Both the position numbers and the translations under genes were made by a program. The notes below the pieces were generated by a model, which was not told the DNA's origin, did no database searches, and worked only from the letters and a program-made list of their open reading frames with translations. From Fidelibacterota bacterium (GTDB taxonomy: Bacteria; Fidelibacterota; UBA8477; JABMPR01): 64,000 nucleotides of DNA. Positions 45,767 through 55,088 of this stretch are shown here, in pieces. Where the stretch lies: NCBI GenBank assembly GCA_024278595.1, contig JAJRSW010000011.1, forward strand, positions 78,636 through 142,635, in the 5' to 3' direction. How positions within the stretch are numbered: the first letter of the stretch is position 1; each line of letters begins with the position of its first letter.

Positions 45767-48700
45767 ATGATGAGTAAACATTATTTTAGTCGTGTCATAG
45801 TACGTCATATCTTGCTGGTCCCACTCTTGATCATACTATCAACCACCAGCATCTGGGGTGCTGATGGACTGCGCGACATTCAGCATTTGATGGATCTTGG
45901 GGACCTGGACCATAACGGGAACAATGATTTTGGAGCGATTCGAAAGGTCGGCGACGGCTCAGAATTAATCGCTTTTGAGGTTACCCCTGATGGTGAGTTT
46001 AACATCACCTGGCGTTTTGCCCTACCCGAGAACCTGGTAGGTGAATGGGTTGATTTCACTTTGACTGACCTGAATTTGAATGGCCGACCGGAAATAGTCG
46101 CCATTACCAAGCTCATCTCAGCAGCCTCTGGGAACAGCGCTCCCTGGATGTACGGTTTCGAATGGAATGGTCAGGAATTTGAGTTTATCCCCAGTTTTCA
46201 ATGGGGCTGGGCACCGGATAACGGGCTATTTGCTCGTCCGGTTCAGATCGAAGCCGGAGATATCGATGACGATGGTCTTACAGAACTCATCGTTTTACTC
46301 AGTGCACCACAGACAAATTTACTGGTCATTGAATTTAAAGGTGACTTGAGTTCGGCTGCCATCCAGGTGGAATTTGCTGGCCTTCCCGCAGCCATGACCC
46401 GGATCCCGGCCTCCATCCTCATGACCCTGGTCGATGTGAACAATGACCAGAATGACGATATCCTGCTATTTCAGAAGCAGGGTAAGCAACTCATGGCAGC
46501 CAGCATAATCGCAACCGGAGAAGACAAATATACGAACCGTCAGGCATCTCCCTTGAAGTTGGAATCCGGCAATACAGAGATCATTCGCCCCTCAGCAATC
46601 GCTTCAACCGATCTAAATCTGTCCGGATCAGACCAGGTCTATCTGGGAAGCTCAAAGGGCCACATCTATCAATACAATTCAAGTCGGGGCGGGTTCGTCT
46701 GGCAGTCATTTGGTGAACCGGTTCATCAACTTGGTTTTTCTGATCTAAATGGGAACGGCCTCCAGGAGTGTCTGATCCGGACTGGTGATCAGGTTTATTA
46801 TCTTGAGCAGGAATCAAGTGAGAGTGGCTTTGACCAGTTTAATTCCCTGGTTGATGAAGATATCTTTGGTAGTGCTGTTTTAGCCTTTCAGGATGGCCTT
46901 TTATTAGCGCGACATGGTCGTTACCAATTCCGGGCAATTGATTCAAACCGGGATGAAGCCCTTGAGGTCGTCCAGGAAGTACTGGAGACTGAGGGCGACC
47001 TGGAGCTGGAAACAGACCTGGGAACTATCCCACCTGCAGTAACACCCCTGTTAGAGAAATTGACCGCCGAACCGGTTGAACAACTGGCTATCATGCCTGA
47101 GATCAAAAGAAAACCCAAGACTCCAGATGTGATACTCCATGCTGGAGATAGCTTCGTGCATAATATCCCCCGCCAGGATGAGATCGATCCCGGTCAGGCC
47201 TATGTCAAATTTAAAACTTATCCCGAAGGAATGCGTCTGGGGAAAGATTTCATGCTCAGGTGGAACCCGGCTGAAGACCAGTTGGGTTATCACCAAATCT
47301 CCTATTCCTTTGGTCAACAACTCGATACTCTTTTCACGCTGTATGTAAATCACATCCCTGAAATCCTCTCATCACCCCCTCCTCTGTCACAGACTGGCCA
47401 ACAGTATTTATATCAGGTTCAGTTGGAAGACCTGAATGAAGAGCAGTATTTTGAATATGAACTTTTATCTGCCCCTGCTGGTATGCAGGTGGACGAGGAA
47501 GGTCTGATACGCTGGCTACCCAGTGATACTCAACTGGATTCACAATATGTAACCTTGAGTGTGAGCGATGGGTTTGAGCGAACGCTTCAGAAATTCACGC
47601 TTTATGTTAATATTCCGCCACTCATCCTTGAGAAACCGGGACCAGTTGCATTCATCAATGAGCCGTATATTGGCCAGGTAAACATTCAGGATAAGAACGT
47701 TCCCAACACAGCCCGCCTGATTCCACTACGCATCCCTCAAAACCTGGTAATGGAATCTTCCGGTCGCATCACCTGGACGCCTGAGACCCAACAAACCGGT
47801 TTCCATGATATCCTATTTGAATTAACCGATGATATGTCCACTGTGCTGGATTCATTCACCATTTTTGCCAACACACCCCCGGTGATCACTTCTAAATACG
47901 ATGAACACGTACCCGTAGGCAAGCCATGGCATTACAATGTTGAGGTCAACGACCCCAATAATAATCAGGATATCAGCTTTCTACTATCTGAGAGTAGCAT
48001 TCCCAATTTAACCATCAGCCGTCGGGGTCGGATCACCTGGACCCCAACCGAGGCCGAGCTGGGAAGACAAACTTTTACTATTTCTGTCTCTGATGGTCTC
48101 AGAGATGATCTTCAGAAAGTGACTGTTTATGTTAACAGTCCACCTGTACTTGGAATAGTAACTGACACCCTTGCCACAGTCGCACGCCCCTTCTCAACCA
48201 ACCTGCCGGTAACCGACCTGAACAAGGAGCAGAAACTCAGTTACGCTTTTCTAACTGCTCCCAAAGGGATGAAGATCGGCAAGAGCGGGCAGATCCTTTG
48301 GACTCCGGGCAAGGCCCAGAAGGGCTGGAACGAGGTCTTTGTCAAAGTCTCTGATAAATATAGTTCTGATACCTACAAATTTGCTGTATACGCCAATGCA
48401 CCACCAGTTATCGTCTCCAGAGCAGATACCATGGCCATTGCCGATGAGGAGTATGTTTATGAGATCAAAGCCCTAGATCTGAATTCAGACCAGGATCTGG
48501 TGTATAAGGTGTATGATGCTCCGGCTGGTGTCGTCCTGACCGGTGGCAACATTTTGCGCTGGACCCCCAAAATAGATCAAATCAATCAGGCTCAATTCAA
48601 GGTGAGTGTTACTGATGGGTTTATCTCAAATGTGCAGAAGGTCGAACTGTTTGTGAATGCCCGGCCTGAGGTAACATCCACCCCCTCCGCCGTGGTGCTT

Positions 48701-49015
48701 ACTGATCGTGAATACCGCTATCTACTATCTTCACGCGATCTAAATGAGGATAGCATAGTTTATTCAAAGATCGTACTCCCCAATGGGGCTAAGATGAATG
48801 CAGAAGAGGGGTTGATCACCTGGACACCGGATGCCTCCAACGAAGGTTCAAATAAATTTATTATCGAACTGACCGATTCCCGTGGTTCCTCAAGTATTCA
48901 TGAATTCGAGGTCAATGTGTTTCAGGATCCCAAAAGCCCCATCCGTCAGATGGGTGCTTTCCTGATCACTCTGGCAGGAATTGGAGCCATGTTCATTATG
49001 AAATTCCTGTATTGA
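45767..49015 (+). CDS. Large surface protein with VCBS/FG-GAP and Ig-like repeats
   Basis: The product is 1082 aa. A signal peptide (MMSKHYFSRVIVRHILLVPL, then LIILSTTSIWGA) is followed by a VCBS/FG-GAP region (about 40-390) with calcium-loop phrases DLDHNGNNDFG, DIDDDGLTELIV and DVNNDQNDDILLF. After residue 440 come about six Ig-like/cadherin-like repeats of roughly 95 residues, each closing with a YVN/NAPP-type linker (NHIPEIL, NIPPLIL, NTPPVIT, NSPPVLG, NAPPVIV, NARPEVT) and containing a ITWTPE/ILWTPG element. The last residues (GAFLITLAGIGAMFIMKFLY) form a C-terminal membrane helix. It is probably an adhesin-like or carbohydrate-binding surface protein, anchored at its C-terminus. A terminator follows. 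Confidence 0.75.
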   Translation: MMSKHYFSRVIVRHILLVPLLIILSTTSIWGADGLRDIQHLMDLGDLDHNGNNDFGAIRKVGDGSELIAFEVTPDGEFNITWRFALPENLVGEWVDFTLTDLNLNGRPEIVAITKLISAASGNSAPWMYGFEWNGQEFEFIPSFQWGWAPDNGLFARPVQIEAGDIDDDGLTELIVLLSAPQTNLLVIEFKGDLSSAAIQVEFAGLPAAMTRIPASILMTLVDVNNDQNDDILLFQKQGKQLMAASIIATGEDKYTNRQASPLKLESGNTEIIRPSAIASTDLNLSGSDQVYLGSSKGHIYQYNSSRGGFVWQSFGEPVHQLGFSDLNGNGLQECLIRTGDQVYYLEQESSESGFDQFNSLVDEDIFGSAVLAFQDGLLLARHGRYQFRAIDSNRDEALEVVQEVLETEGDLELETDLGTIPPAVTPLLEKLTAEPVEQLAIMPEIKRKPKTPDVILHAGDSFVHNIPRQDEIDPGQAYVKFKTYPEGMRLGKDFMLRWNPAEDQLGYHQISYSFGQQLDTLFTLYVNHIPEILSSPPPLSQTGQQYLYQVQLEDLNEEQYFEYELLSAPAGMQVDEEGLIRWLPSDTQLDSQYVTLSVSDGFERTLQKFTLYVNIPPLILEKPGPVAFINEPYIGQVNIQDKNVPNTARLIPLRIPQNLVMESSGRITWTPETQQTGFHDILFELTDDMSTVLDSFTIFANTPPVITSKYDEHVPVGKPWHYNVEVNDPNNNQDISFLLSESSIPNLTISRRGRITWTPTEAELGRQTFTISVSDGLRDDLQKVTVYVNSPPVLGIVTDTLATVARPFSTNLPVTDLNKEQKLSYAFLTAPKGMKIGKSGQILWTPGKAQKGWNEVFVKVSDKYSSDTYKFAVYANAPPVIVSRADTMAIADEEYVYEIKALDLNSDQDLVYKVYDAPAGVVLTGGNILRWTPKIDQINQAQFKVSVTDGFISNVQKVELFVNARPEVTSTPSAVVLTDREYRYLLSSRDLNEDSIVYSKIVLPNGAKMNAEEGLITWTPDASNEGSNKFIIELTDSRGSSSIHEFEVNVFQDPKSPIRQMGAFLITLAGIGAMFIMKFLY

Positions 49016-49036
49016 TCCTACTTCCAAACAGCACAT

Positions 49037-49070
49037 AAAAACCCACTGCTCAGGTGGGTTTTTTATTTTT
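49037..49070 (+). terminator. Intrinsic terminator of the VCBS/Ig protein gene
   Basis: AAAACCCAC (49038-49046) pairs with GTGGGTTTT (49054-49062) and is followed by a T-run to 49070. It sits 22 nt after the stop and may also serve the converging subtilase gene. Confidence 0.85.
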
Positions 49071-49086
49071 TAACCCGGTTGGTGGG

Positions 49087-50652
49087 TTATTGTAGAATAA
49101 GGTCTATCAGCTGGATAAGATCTTGAACCGTGATCTGTGTATCATAATTCAGGTCGGCAGCTGCTACCAGTTCAGGCGTGGCTTCGATCCGCCCCAGGAT
49201 CAGGTTGACCAGCACGATAACATCCTGGATATTGACCTGCCCATCCAGGTTCAGATCCCCATCAGCAGAAGGGGACCATGTCGCTGCGCGTAGAACCGCC
49301 TGGTGCAGGTTTAATCGCCCCTGAGATACTGTGATGCCTTCCAGGGCATCCAGGGTATCAACCGAACTTAAGATCATGGACTTGAAGATCTGAGCAGCTA
49401 ATCCAGGTTGTTCCTCATAGTACCGGGCCAGGTCGGCATTCGCTGCCGCATGCATCAGGGCTACTGCACCAGTGACATGCGGGGTCGCCATGGAAGTTCC
49501 GGATTTAATGGTGGTTCCCTGATAATATCCAGTGGATAAAATGATGGAGCCTGGTGCTCCCAGATCGATGGTTTCTGCACCATAACCACCCGAGGGCTTT
49601 AGATCATTCTTATTGGTCATGGTCACTGTGATCAGATAAGGGCTACTGCAACTGGTGGGTAGATCACCATCCACATCAACGTTGATATTGGAATTTGAAG
49701 TCGCTGCTATGGAGAGGATCCCGGCTTCCCCCATGGTGTTATACATATCATTCCACACTGGATAATCATTGGTCTCACAATCAGCATAGTTAAGCCCAAA
49801 ACTGGAATTGGCTGAAACGACAAAGGCTCCGCTCACTCCTGCAGATTCGATCCAGGCCAGCTTTTGCTCCAGCACATAACTGTATGCTTCCATGGCCGTG
49901 GAGGTTGTGGTACTGGCTCCGGCAACGATCATCAATTTTACATTCCAGTTCACACCGGCTACCTGATTGGCATTGTTGGAGTGGGCGCCAACTATCCCTG
50001 AAACATGCGTGCCGTGATTCGCGTCTGTTGTATTAGTTGGAATATTGCCATTGTGTCCATAAGCATTCCAGCCCAGCGAATCATCAATCCAGCCATTTTC
50101 ATCATCATCGATACCGTTGTTAGCTATGTCACCAGGATTGGACCAGAAATTAGCCAGCAAGTCGGGGTGGATCATATCACATCCACCATCCACGATCCCG
50201 GCAACGATCTCCTGGCCAAGGATGGTTTGACCACCAGTTGTGATCTCCCAGGCCTCTGCAGCATCAATATCTGCATCGACTGTACCACCGGTTTGACCGG
50301 TATTCTCAAAATTCCACTGTTGCTCATACATGGGGTCATCCGGTTCTATTCTTAAACTCAGATAATGATCATTTTGAGCATAGATGACCTCGGGGAAAGC
50401 TTCCAGCAATCGACGAGCCTGGTGCAATTGCGATTTACTGAGATCGACATGAACCAGCCAGAGGTTCAGAGGTCGACTGATCTGCCTGTTCATATCCAGA
50501 GGACTATCGAACAGAACAACCTCAATATCACCTGCTGTGAGTCCACGGTCAAAGCGAACAATAAGTTCATTCTCAACAAATAAGGGCGCACCCCCAAAGC
50601 TAAAGCTGGTTAGGAATATTGAGGATAATATGATTTTATACAGATTAGACAT
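49087..50652 (-). CDS. Subtilase (S8) with C-terminal dockerin
   Basis: The product is 521 aa with a signal peptide (MSNLYKIILSSIFLTSFSFG). An inhibitor I9-like propeptide fills about 25-95. The catalytic domain has D155 (GIVDGGCD), H213 (NHGTHVSGI), oxyanion N282 and S387 (SGTSMATPH). The end (about 465-521) is a dockerin pair of calcium loops (DLNLDGQVNIQDVIV and DLNYDTQITVQDLI). It is a secreted peptidase. Dockerins bind cohesins in cellulosomes; none is visible here, and isolated dockerins occur in many secreted proteins of this group. The gene converges on the VCBS/Ig protein. Confidence 0.88.
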   Translation of the reverse strand: MSNLYKIILSSIFLTSFSFGGAPLFVENELIVRFDRGLTAGDIEVVLFDSPLDMNRQISRPLNLWLVHVDLSKSQLHQARRLLEAFPEVIYAQNDHYLSLRIEPDDPMYEQQWNFENTGQTGGTVDADIDAAEAWEITTGGQTILGQEIVAGIVDGGCDMIHPDLLANFWSNPGDIANNGIDDDENGWIDDSLGWNAYGHNGNIPTNTTDANHGTHVSGIVGAHSNNANQVAGVNWNVKLMIVAGASTTTSTAMEAYSYVLEQKLAWIESAGVSGAFVVSANSSFGLNYADCETNDYPVWNDMYNTMGEAGILSIAATSNSNINVDVDGDLPTSCSSPYLITVTMTNKNDLKPSGGYGAETIDLGAPGSIILSTGYYQGTTIKSGTSMATPHVTGAVALMHAAANADLARYYEEQPGLAAQIFKSMILSSVDTLDALEGITVSQGRLNLHQAVLRAATWSPSADGDLNLDGQVNIQDVIVLVNLILGRIEATPELVAAADLNYDTQITVQDLIQLIDLILQ

Positions 50653-50883
50653 TATGGTCCTTTGACCCTAAAATTAACCCCTCGCGAGCCACTGCGGGGT
50701 GATCGATCACACACCTAAATCTCAAAGGCAAGCTAAACATAACCTCTAAGTTGTGAAAAGCATTAGGGTTTTTGGGATGGTATTTACCCTCTATTAGAGA
50801 TCCTTAAACCTCTGGTCCCAGGAAGACCGACCTAAAGTGGTTTTTAAGTTTTTTCCCAGGTTATTACATAATGTGATCTGGGC

Positions 50884-51786
50884 TTAGAGGCGATAACTCA
50901 GCGAGATTTGACTCACCCAGCCGGCAGCCCCAAAGCTTTGAGTTGCAGACTCTATCAACATGCCTTGCCAGTCAATGGCAAATCCCGCTGAAGCACCTGC
51001 GATAAAATCTTGTTCTGTCACTCCGGTCTGCAGGCCAAACCGGTTGGAGTTGATTCCCAGACGGACATTAAAATTGGGATGAAGCAGGATCTCAGCACCG
51101 ATGGCAAACCGTATGAGATCGTTAAAGCCATAGATACCTTCCAGGTTCAATCGTAGCGGGAGATGTGAAAGGATCTTTGAAGTACCGATGTGCAGCTGCG
51201 TGGGGAAAGTTTCTTCACCCTCTCCCAGAGCCATGGATGCCAGATATACTCCTATGGTTAGTGAGTCAACTTCATTATGGTAGATACCCCCGAGATCGTA
51301 GTAGAATTCACCTTGGGAACGGCCATCAGCCAGCCGCAGGATCCGACCAACCCGACCGCCCAGACGAATAGCATCAGAAAATTCAAATGCGTAGCCCAAG
51401 GCCGTTGACAGGTCATGGAACCCAAAGCTACTTTGAGTATTGCCCAGGATATCAGTCTTGTCAAAAAGACCGTAGTCAAAGTAGATCAGCTCGCCACTGA
51501 TACGGTGACGATCCATGGGCAACACACCTGCGCTGGAATAGCCTTTTATACCTACCAGATGATTCACAAAGCCCACCTGCCCCTGGATGGTTTTCACAAA
51601 ACTTGCAGAAGCAGGATTCCCCTGAATATCAATATTACCTGATGGATCAACTGCCCGGGTGCCGCCCATGGCTGCCGAGCGGTTACTAAACGGGAAGGTC
51701 AGCATTTGGTAGGATGGTGTTTCTGAGAACACAGTAGACATACTCCACAACAATACCAAGGCAATTTTTATACAACGATTCTTCAT
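50884..51786 (-). CDS. PorV/PorQ-like outer-membrane protein
   Basis: The product is 300 aa from the start at 51786; an upstream ATG at 51801 adds five residues. A signal peptide (MKNRCIKIALVLLWSMSTVF) precedes the family start FPFSNRSAAMGGTRA and NPASASF, the typical N-terminus of PorV/PorQ and UPF0164 proteins. A beta-barrel follows, ending in QISLSYRL. PorV/PorQ proteins attach to the type IX secretion machinery or form FadL-like barrels. Several proteins nearby carry type IX-like C-terminal domains. No other Por/Spr component is in the window. Confidence 0.7.
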   Translation of the reverse strand: MKNRCIKIALVLLWSMSTVFSETPSYQMLTFPFSNRSAAMGGTRAVDPSGNIDIQGNPASASFVKTIQGQVGFVNHLVGIKGYSSAGVLPMDRHRISGELIYFDYGLFDKTDILGNTQSSFGFHDLSTALGYAFEFSDAIRLGGRVGRILRLADGRSQGEFYYDLGGIYHNEVDSLTIGVYLASMALGEGEETFPTQLHIGTSKILSHLPLRLNLEGIYGFNDLIRFAIGAEILLHPNFNVRLGINSNRFGLQTGVTEQDFIAGASAGFAIDWQGMLIESATQSFGAAGWVSQISLSYRL

Positions 51787-51913
51787 GACCCTGATATACA
51801 TGCCTTAAAATGAAATTTGTTTCCAGATAAAATACAACTTTTTTACAATATTCGGAATTGGGGGAAACGCTAAACTGGATTTTCACTGGGATAAAGTCTA
51901 GTTTGAACGCCTG

Positions 51914-52786
51914 ATGATCACTCTCTTCTGGATACTGCTGGCAATCCTTTTCTTCTATGTGTCCCTCCGTGTGCTTACCTACAAGATGTATAACCTGACA
52001 ATAACACCCCACACCGAGACACCTGATAAATTTGGGATTCCATTTGAGGAGATTCGCTTCCCTACCAAAAATCAACGCGCACTCTATGGATGGTGGATAC
52101 CAGCAGAAAAGCAGCCGGAGAGTGCCCCAACCCTAATCCTGGTCCATGGGTGGAGTCGTAATCTGGGGCGCATGCTCCGCTATATCCAGCACCTGCACCC
52201 GCTCAATTATAATCTGCTGGCCTTTGATGCCCGCCATCACGGGTCCAGCGATCCAGATCATCATTCATCAATGTATAAATTTGGCCAGGATATACAGGCT
52301 GCCGCTCAATACGCCTGCAAGCGTAAAATTGATCCGGGAAAGCTCGGTGTGATCGGTCTTTCTATTGGCGGAGCCGGTTCGGTGTATGCCGCCGCCCGGG
52401 ACTCCTGTATCAAGGCTGTGGTTACCGTTGGAGCACCGGCCCACCCTGTGGATGTGATGAAACAAGAATTTTCACGCTATCATATCCCCTCTGTATTGAG
52501 TTGGCTGATCCTCAAGCAGATCGAATTAAAGATCGGGGTCTCATACGACTTGTTTGCGCCAGTCCACAACATTGCCAAATCTGAGGCAAGCTTTTTTGTC
52601 ATTCATGGTGATCAGGATCAGGTCATTTTACCATCTCAGGGTGAAATGCTAAAAAATGCTGCCCGACCAGGCCAATGTGTGTATTGGAGTATTCCTGATC
52701 GCGGTCACTCCAATTGCCACCATGAACCAGAGTTCTGGGAAAGAGTACACGCTTTTCTTCAAACCAATCTGATAAGCAAGGGCTAG
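51914..52786 (+). CDS. Alpha/beta hydrolase with N-terminal membrane anchor
   Basis: The product is 290 aa. Residues 1-23 form a membrane helix (ITLFWILLAILFFYVSLRVL). The hydrolase fold shows LILVHGWSRN (oxyanion region), LLAFDARHHGSS, the nucleophile elbow GLSIGGAGS (S about 155), Asp in VIHGDQDQVI and His in RGHSNCHHE. It resembles the serine aminopeptidase S33/lysophospholipase-like branch, so an esterase or peptidase role facing the membrane is likely. It is 3 nt upstream of the lipoprotein gene at 52790, so the two are probably co-transcribed. Confidence 0.82.
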   Translation: MITLFWILLAILFFYVSLRVLTYKMYNLTITPHTETPDKFGIPFEEIRFPTKNQRALYGWWIPAEKQPESAPTLILVHGWSRNLGRMLRYIQHLHPLNYNLLAFDARHHGSSDPDHHSSMYKFGQDIQAAAQYACKRKIDPGKLGVIGLSIGGAGSVYAAARDSCIKAVVTVGAPAHPVDVMKQEFSRYHIPSVLSWLILKQIELKIGVSYDLFAPVHNIAKSEASFFVIHGDQDQVILPSQGEMLKNAARPGQCVYWSIPDRGHSNCHHEPEFWERVHAFLQTNLISKG

Positions 52787-52789
52787 ATC

Positions 52790-53506
52790 ATGTTCACAAA
52801 AAAAAGGGCTCTTACGGCCATCCTGATTACTTCAATGGTGTTATCAGCTTGTATCTTTTCCGGGCATCCCCTGGCCGGGGTAGCTATTCCCGAACCCGAA
52901 AACCCAGACCTGGTGTATTATTTTATTCGCGGTGCCAGAACCGTCTTATTTAAACGAGGCGCTAAACTGGATCAAGCCCGTGAGGATCTTGAACGGGTCA
53001 TCAAACAAGACGATCTGATGCAATACCCCGCAGCATATCCCTTTCTAGTTGAATGTTACCAGCAGCTTGAACTTTCGGACAGTTCTGAGTGGATCTACGC
53101 TCAGGCCCTTGGAAGAATGGAGCAAAACCCGCTACTTTCAGATGAATACAGGGAGCTGTTCAAGCGTTGGCAGGCATCCTTTCCCACTCTGCCAGCTGAA
53201 TTTCTGGAAGCGGATTATTCTGTACTTGATGCAACCCCAGAGCCCCTGGGCGGTATGCAACGATTTTACAGCATTTTGGAATATCCAGAAATGGCGAAGA
53301 ATATGAATCGGTCCGGCATTACCTGGGTGTTCTTCATGATAAAAGCGGATGGGTCTCTTGCTGAGCTTCAACTATTGATATCCAGCTACCCTGATCTTGA
53401 TGAAGCTGCTCTGACTGCCATCAAGAGTACCCAGTGGGTGCCCGCCCGGTACCAAGAAGAACCAGTTGCTTACCATATGATCATGCCGGTCTATTTCAGA
53501 CTATAG
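52790..53506 (+). CDS. Lipoprotein with degenerate TonB C-terminal domain
   Basis: The product is 238 aa. Its lipoprotein signal ends in VLSAC (Cys at 21), which would anchor it to a membrane. The middle (about 35-140) has helical TPR-like segments (LDQAREDLERVIKQDDLMQY, YPFLVECYQQLELSDSSEW). The final 80 residues resemble a TonB C-terminal domain (ILEYPEMAKNMNRSGITWVF, DEAALTAIKSTQWVPARY, ending PVYFRL). It has no proline-rich spacer or membrane helix, so it is not a canonical energy transducer. A structural or regulatory role is likely. It lies in an operon with the hydrolase and just before tryptophanase. Confidence 0.7.
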   Translation: MFTKKRALTAILITSMVLSACIFSGHPLAGVAIPEPENPDLVYYFIRGARTVLFKRGAKLDQAREDLERVIKQDDLMQYPAAYPFLVECYQQLELSDSSEWIYAQALGRMEQNPLLSDEYRELFKRWQASFPTLPAEFLEADYSVLDATPEPLGGMQRFYSILEYPEMAKNMNRSGITWVFFMIKADGSLAELQLLISSYPDLDEAALTAIKSTQWVPARYQEEPVAYHMIMPVYFRL

Positions 53507-53543
53507 TCACCGGATGATTCTATAAAAAACCCCGAGGATCAAA

Positions 53544-54926
53544 ATGAAATATCCACCAGAACCATTTCGAATTAAAACTGTTGAACCCATTGCCCGGACC
53601 ACTGACTGGGAACGCCTGGCTGTGATCCAGGATGCTGGATTCAACGTCTTCAATATTCCGGCTGATAAAATCTATATCGATCTACTCACCGATAGCGGGA
53701 CCAGCGCCATGAGCGATAACCAGTGGGCCGGAATGATGCGCGGTGATGAATCCTATGCCGGCAGTAAGAATTATTTTCATTTCGAACAAGCGGTGAGCAA
53801 GATCTTTGGTTTTAAGCACGTCATCCCTACCCACCAGGGTCGGGTGGCTGAAAACCTGTTGTTCTCCACGATCTTGAAAGACCAGCACGATCTGGTCATC
53901 CCAAACAACAATCACTTTGACACCACCCGGGCCAATGTGGAGTATAATGGTGGGACCGCTACCGACCTGGTGGTGGATATTGCCAAGGACACCCAAATGA
54001 TCGATGATTTCAAAGGTAACATCGATCTAAATAAACTGGCAGCTCTCATTGATCAGGTCGGCGCGGACCGAATTCCCATCGGCATGTTGACTATTACCAA
54101 TAACTCAGGCGGGGGACAACCCGTTTCCATGGCCAATATCAGGGCTACTTCAGAGTTGCTCCACCAGCATGAAATCCCTTTTTATATCGATGCCTGCCGT
54201 TTTGCTGAGAATTCCTACTTTATTAAAACCAGGGAAACTGGTTATCAGGACAAGAGCATCCTGGAGATCGCCAATGAGATGTTCTCCTATGCTGATGGCT
54301 GTACCATGAGCGCTAAAAAAGATGCCCTGGTAAATATGGGTGGTTTCTTTGCCACCAATGACGATGAACTGGCGCAGCAGATCACCAATCGACTGATCCT
54401 GATCGAGGGTTTTCCCACCTATGGTGGCCTGGCCGGTCGTGATCTGGAAGCCATCGCCCGAGGCTTGGAAGAGGTTCTGCAGGAAGATTACCTGGCTTAC
54501 CGGATCTCTCAGGTGGAAGAGTTGGGGGATCGCCTTATTGAGGCTGGCGTTCCAATTTTAAGACCCACTGGTGGCCATGCTGTTTATCTGGATGCCAAAA
54601 GTTTTCTGCCTCATGTACCCCAAGCTGAATTTCCTGGAATAGCGCTCACCGTAGCCATGTACACCCATGCCGGAATTCGAGCAGTTGAGATCGGCAGTCT
54701 CATGTTTGCCCATACGGATCCGGAAACAGGTGAAACGAGTTATCCTGATCTGGAGTTGGTCAGATTAGCCATTCCCCGACGGGTCTATACCAATAGCCAG
54801 ATGCAGTACGTGGCCGAAAATATTATTGAATTATATGAGGACCGGAAAAACATCAAGGGCTATGGGATCGAATATCAAGCCCTGGTATTAAGACACTTTA
54901 CAGCCCGGTTAAAACCATTGGAATAG
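53544..54926 (+). CDS. tnaA: Tryptophanase-like beta-eliminating lyase
   Basis: The product is 460 aa, a PLP enzyme of the tryptophanase/tyrosine phenol-lyase family. These split tryptophan or tyrosine into indole or phenol, pyruvate and ammonia. Motifs are FIDLLTDSGT-like YIDLLTDSGT, MMRGDESYAGS, IPTHQGR, the Asp/Arg pair in YIDACRFAEN, and the Schiff-base lysine at K258-K259 in SAKKDAL. The MSAKKDA, EGFPTYGGLAG and AVEIGS spellings are closer to tryptophanase than to tyrosine phenol-lyase. Start and length are normal. It is transcribed with or just after the TonB-domain lipoprotein and ends in a hairpin. No tnaC leader was found, only a 37-nt gap. Confidence 0.85.
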   Translation: MKYPPEPFRIKTVEPIARTTDWERLAVIQDAGFNVFNIPADKIYIDLLTDSGTSAMSDNQWAGMMRGDESYAGSKNYFHFEQAVSKIFGFKHVIPTHQGRVAENLLFSTILKDQHDLVIPNNNHFDTTRANVEYNGGTATDLVVDIAKDTQMIDDFKGNIDLNKLAALIDQVGADRIPIGMLTITNNSGGGQPVSMANIRATSELLHQHEIPFYIDACRFAENSYFIKTRETGYQDKSILEIANEMFSYADGCTMSAKKDALVNMGGFFATNDDELAQQITNRLILIEGFPTYGGLAGRDLEAIARGLEEVLQEDYLAYRISQVEELGDRLIEAGVPILRPTGGHAVYLDAKSFLPHVPQAEFPGIALTVAMYTHAGIRAVEIGSLMFAHTDPETGETSYPDLELVRLAIPRRVYTNSQMQYVAENIIELYEDRKNIKGYGIEYQALVLRHFTARLKPLE

Positions 54927-54949
54927 TGATAGCGATATACTTAACACCA

Positions 54950-54975
54950 GGCGAAGATTTTAATCTTCGCCCTTT
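54950..54975 (+). terminator. Hairpin terminator after tryptophanase
   Basis: GGCGAAGATT (54950-54959) is complementary to AATCTTCGCC (54962-54971) and is followed by CTTTT. It lies 23 nt after the stop. Confidence 0.75.
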
Positions 54976-55088
54976 TAAACTGGTTGAGTGGCTTTCCCCA
55001 TAAGGGTTTGATTTTGATTCCTCGCCTTTTTCATTCGGTAGGGAAAAACTTCTGTTCATAAACCTCTATCTTCTTCTACTTTTACAGC

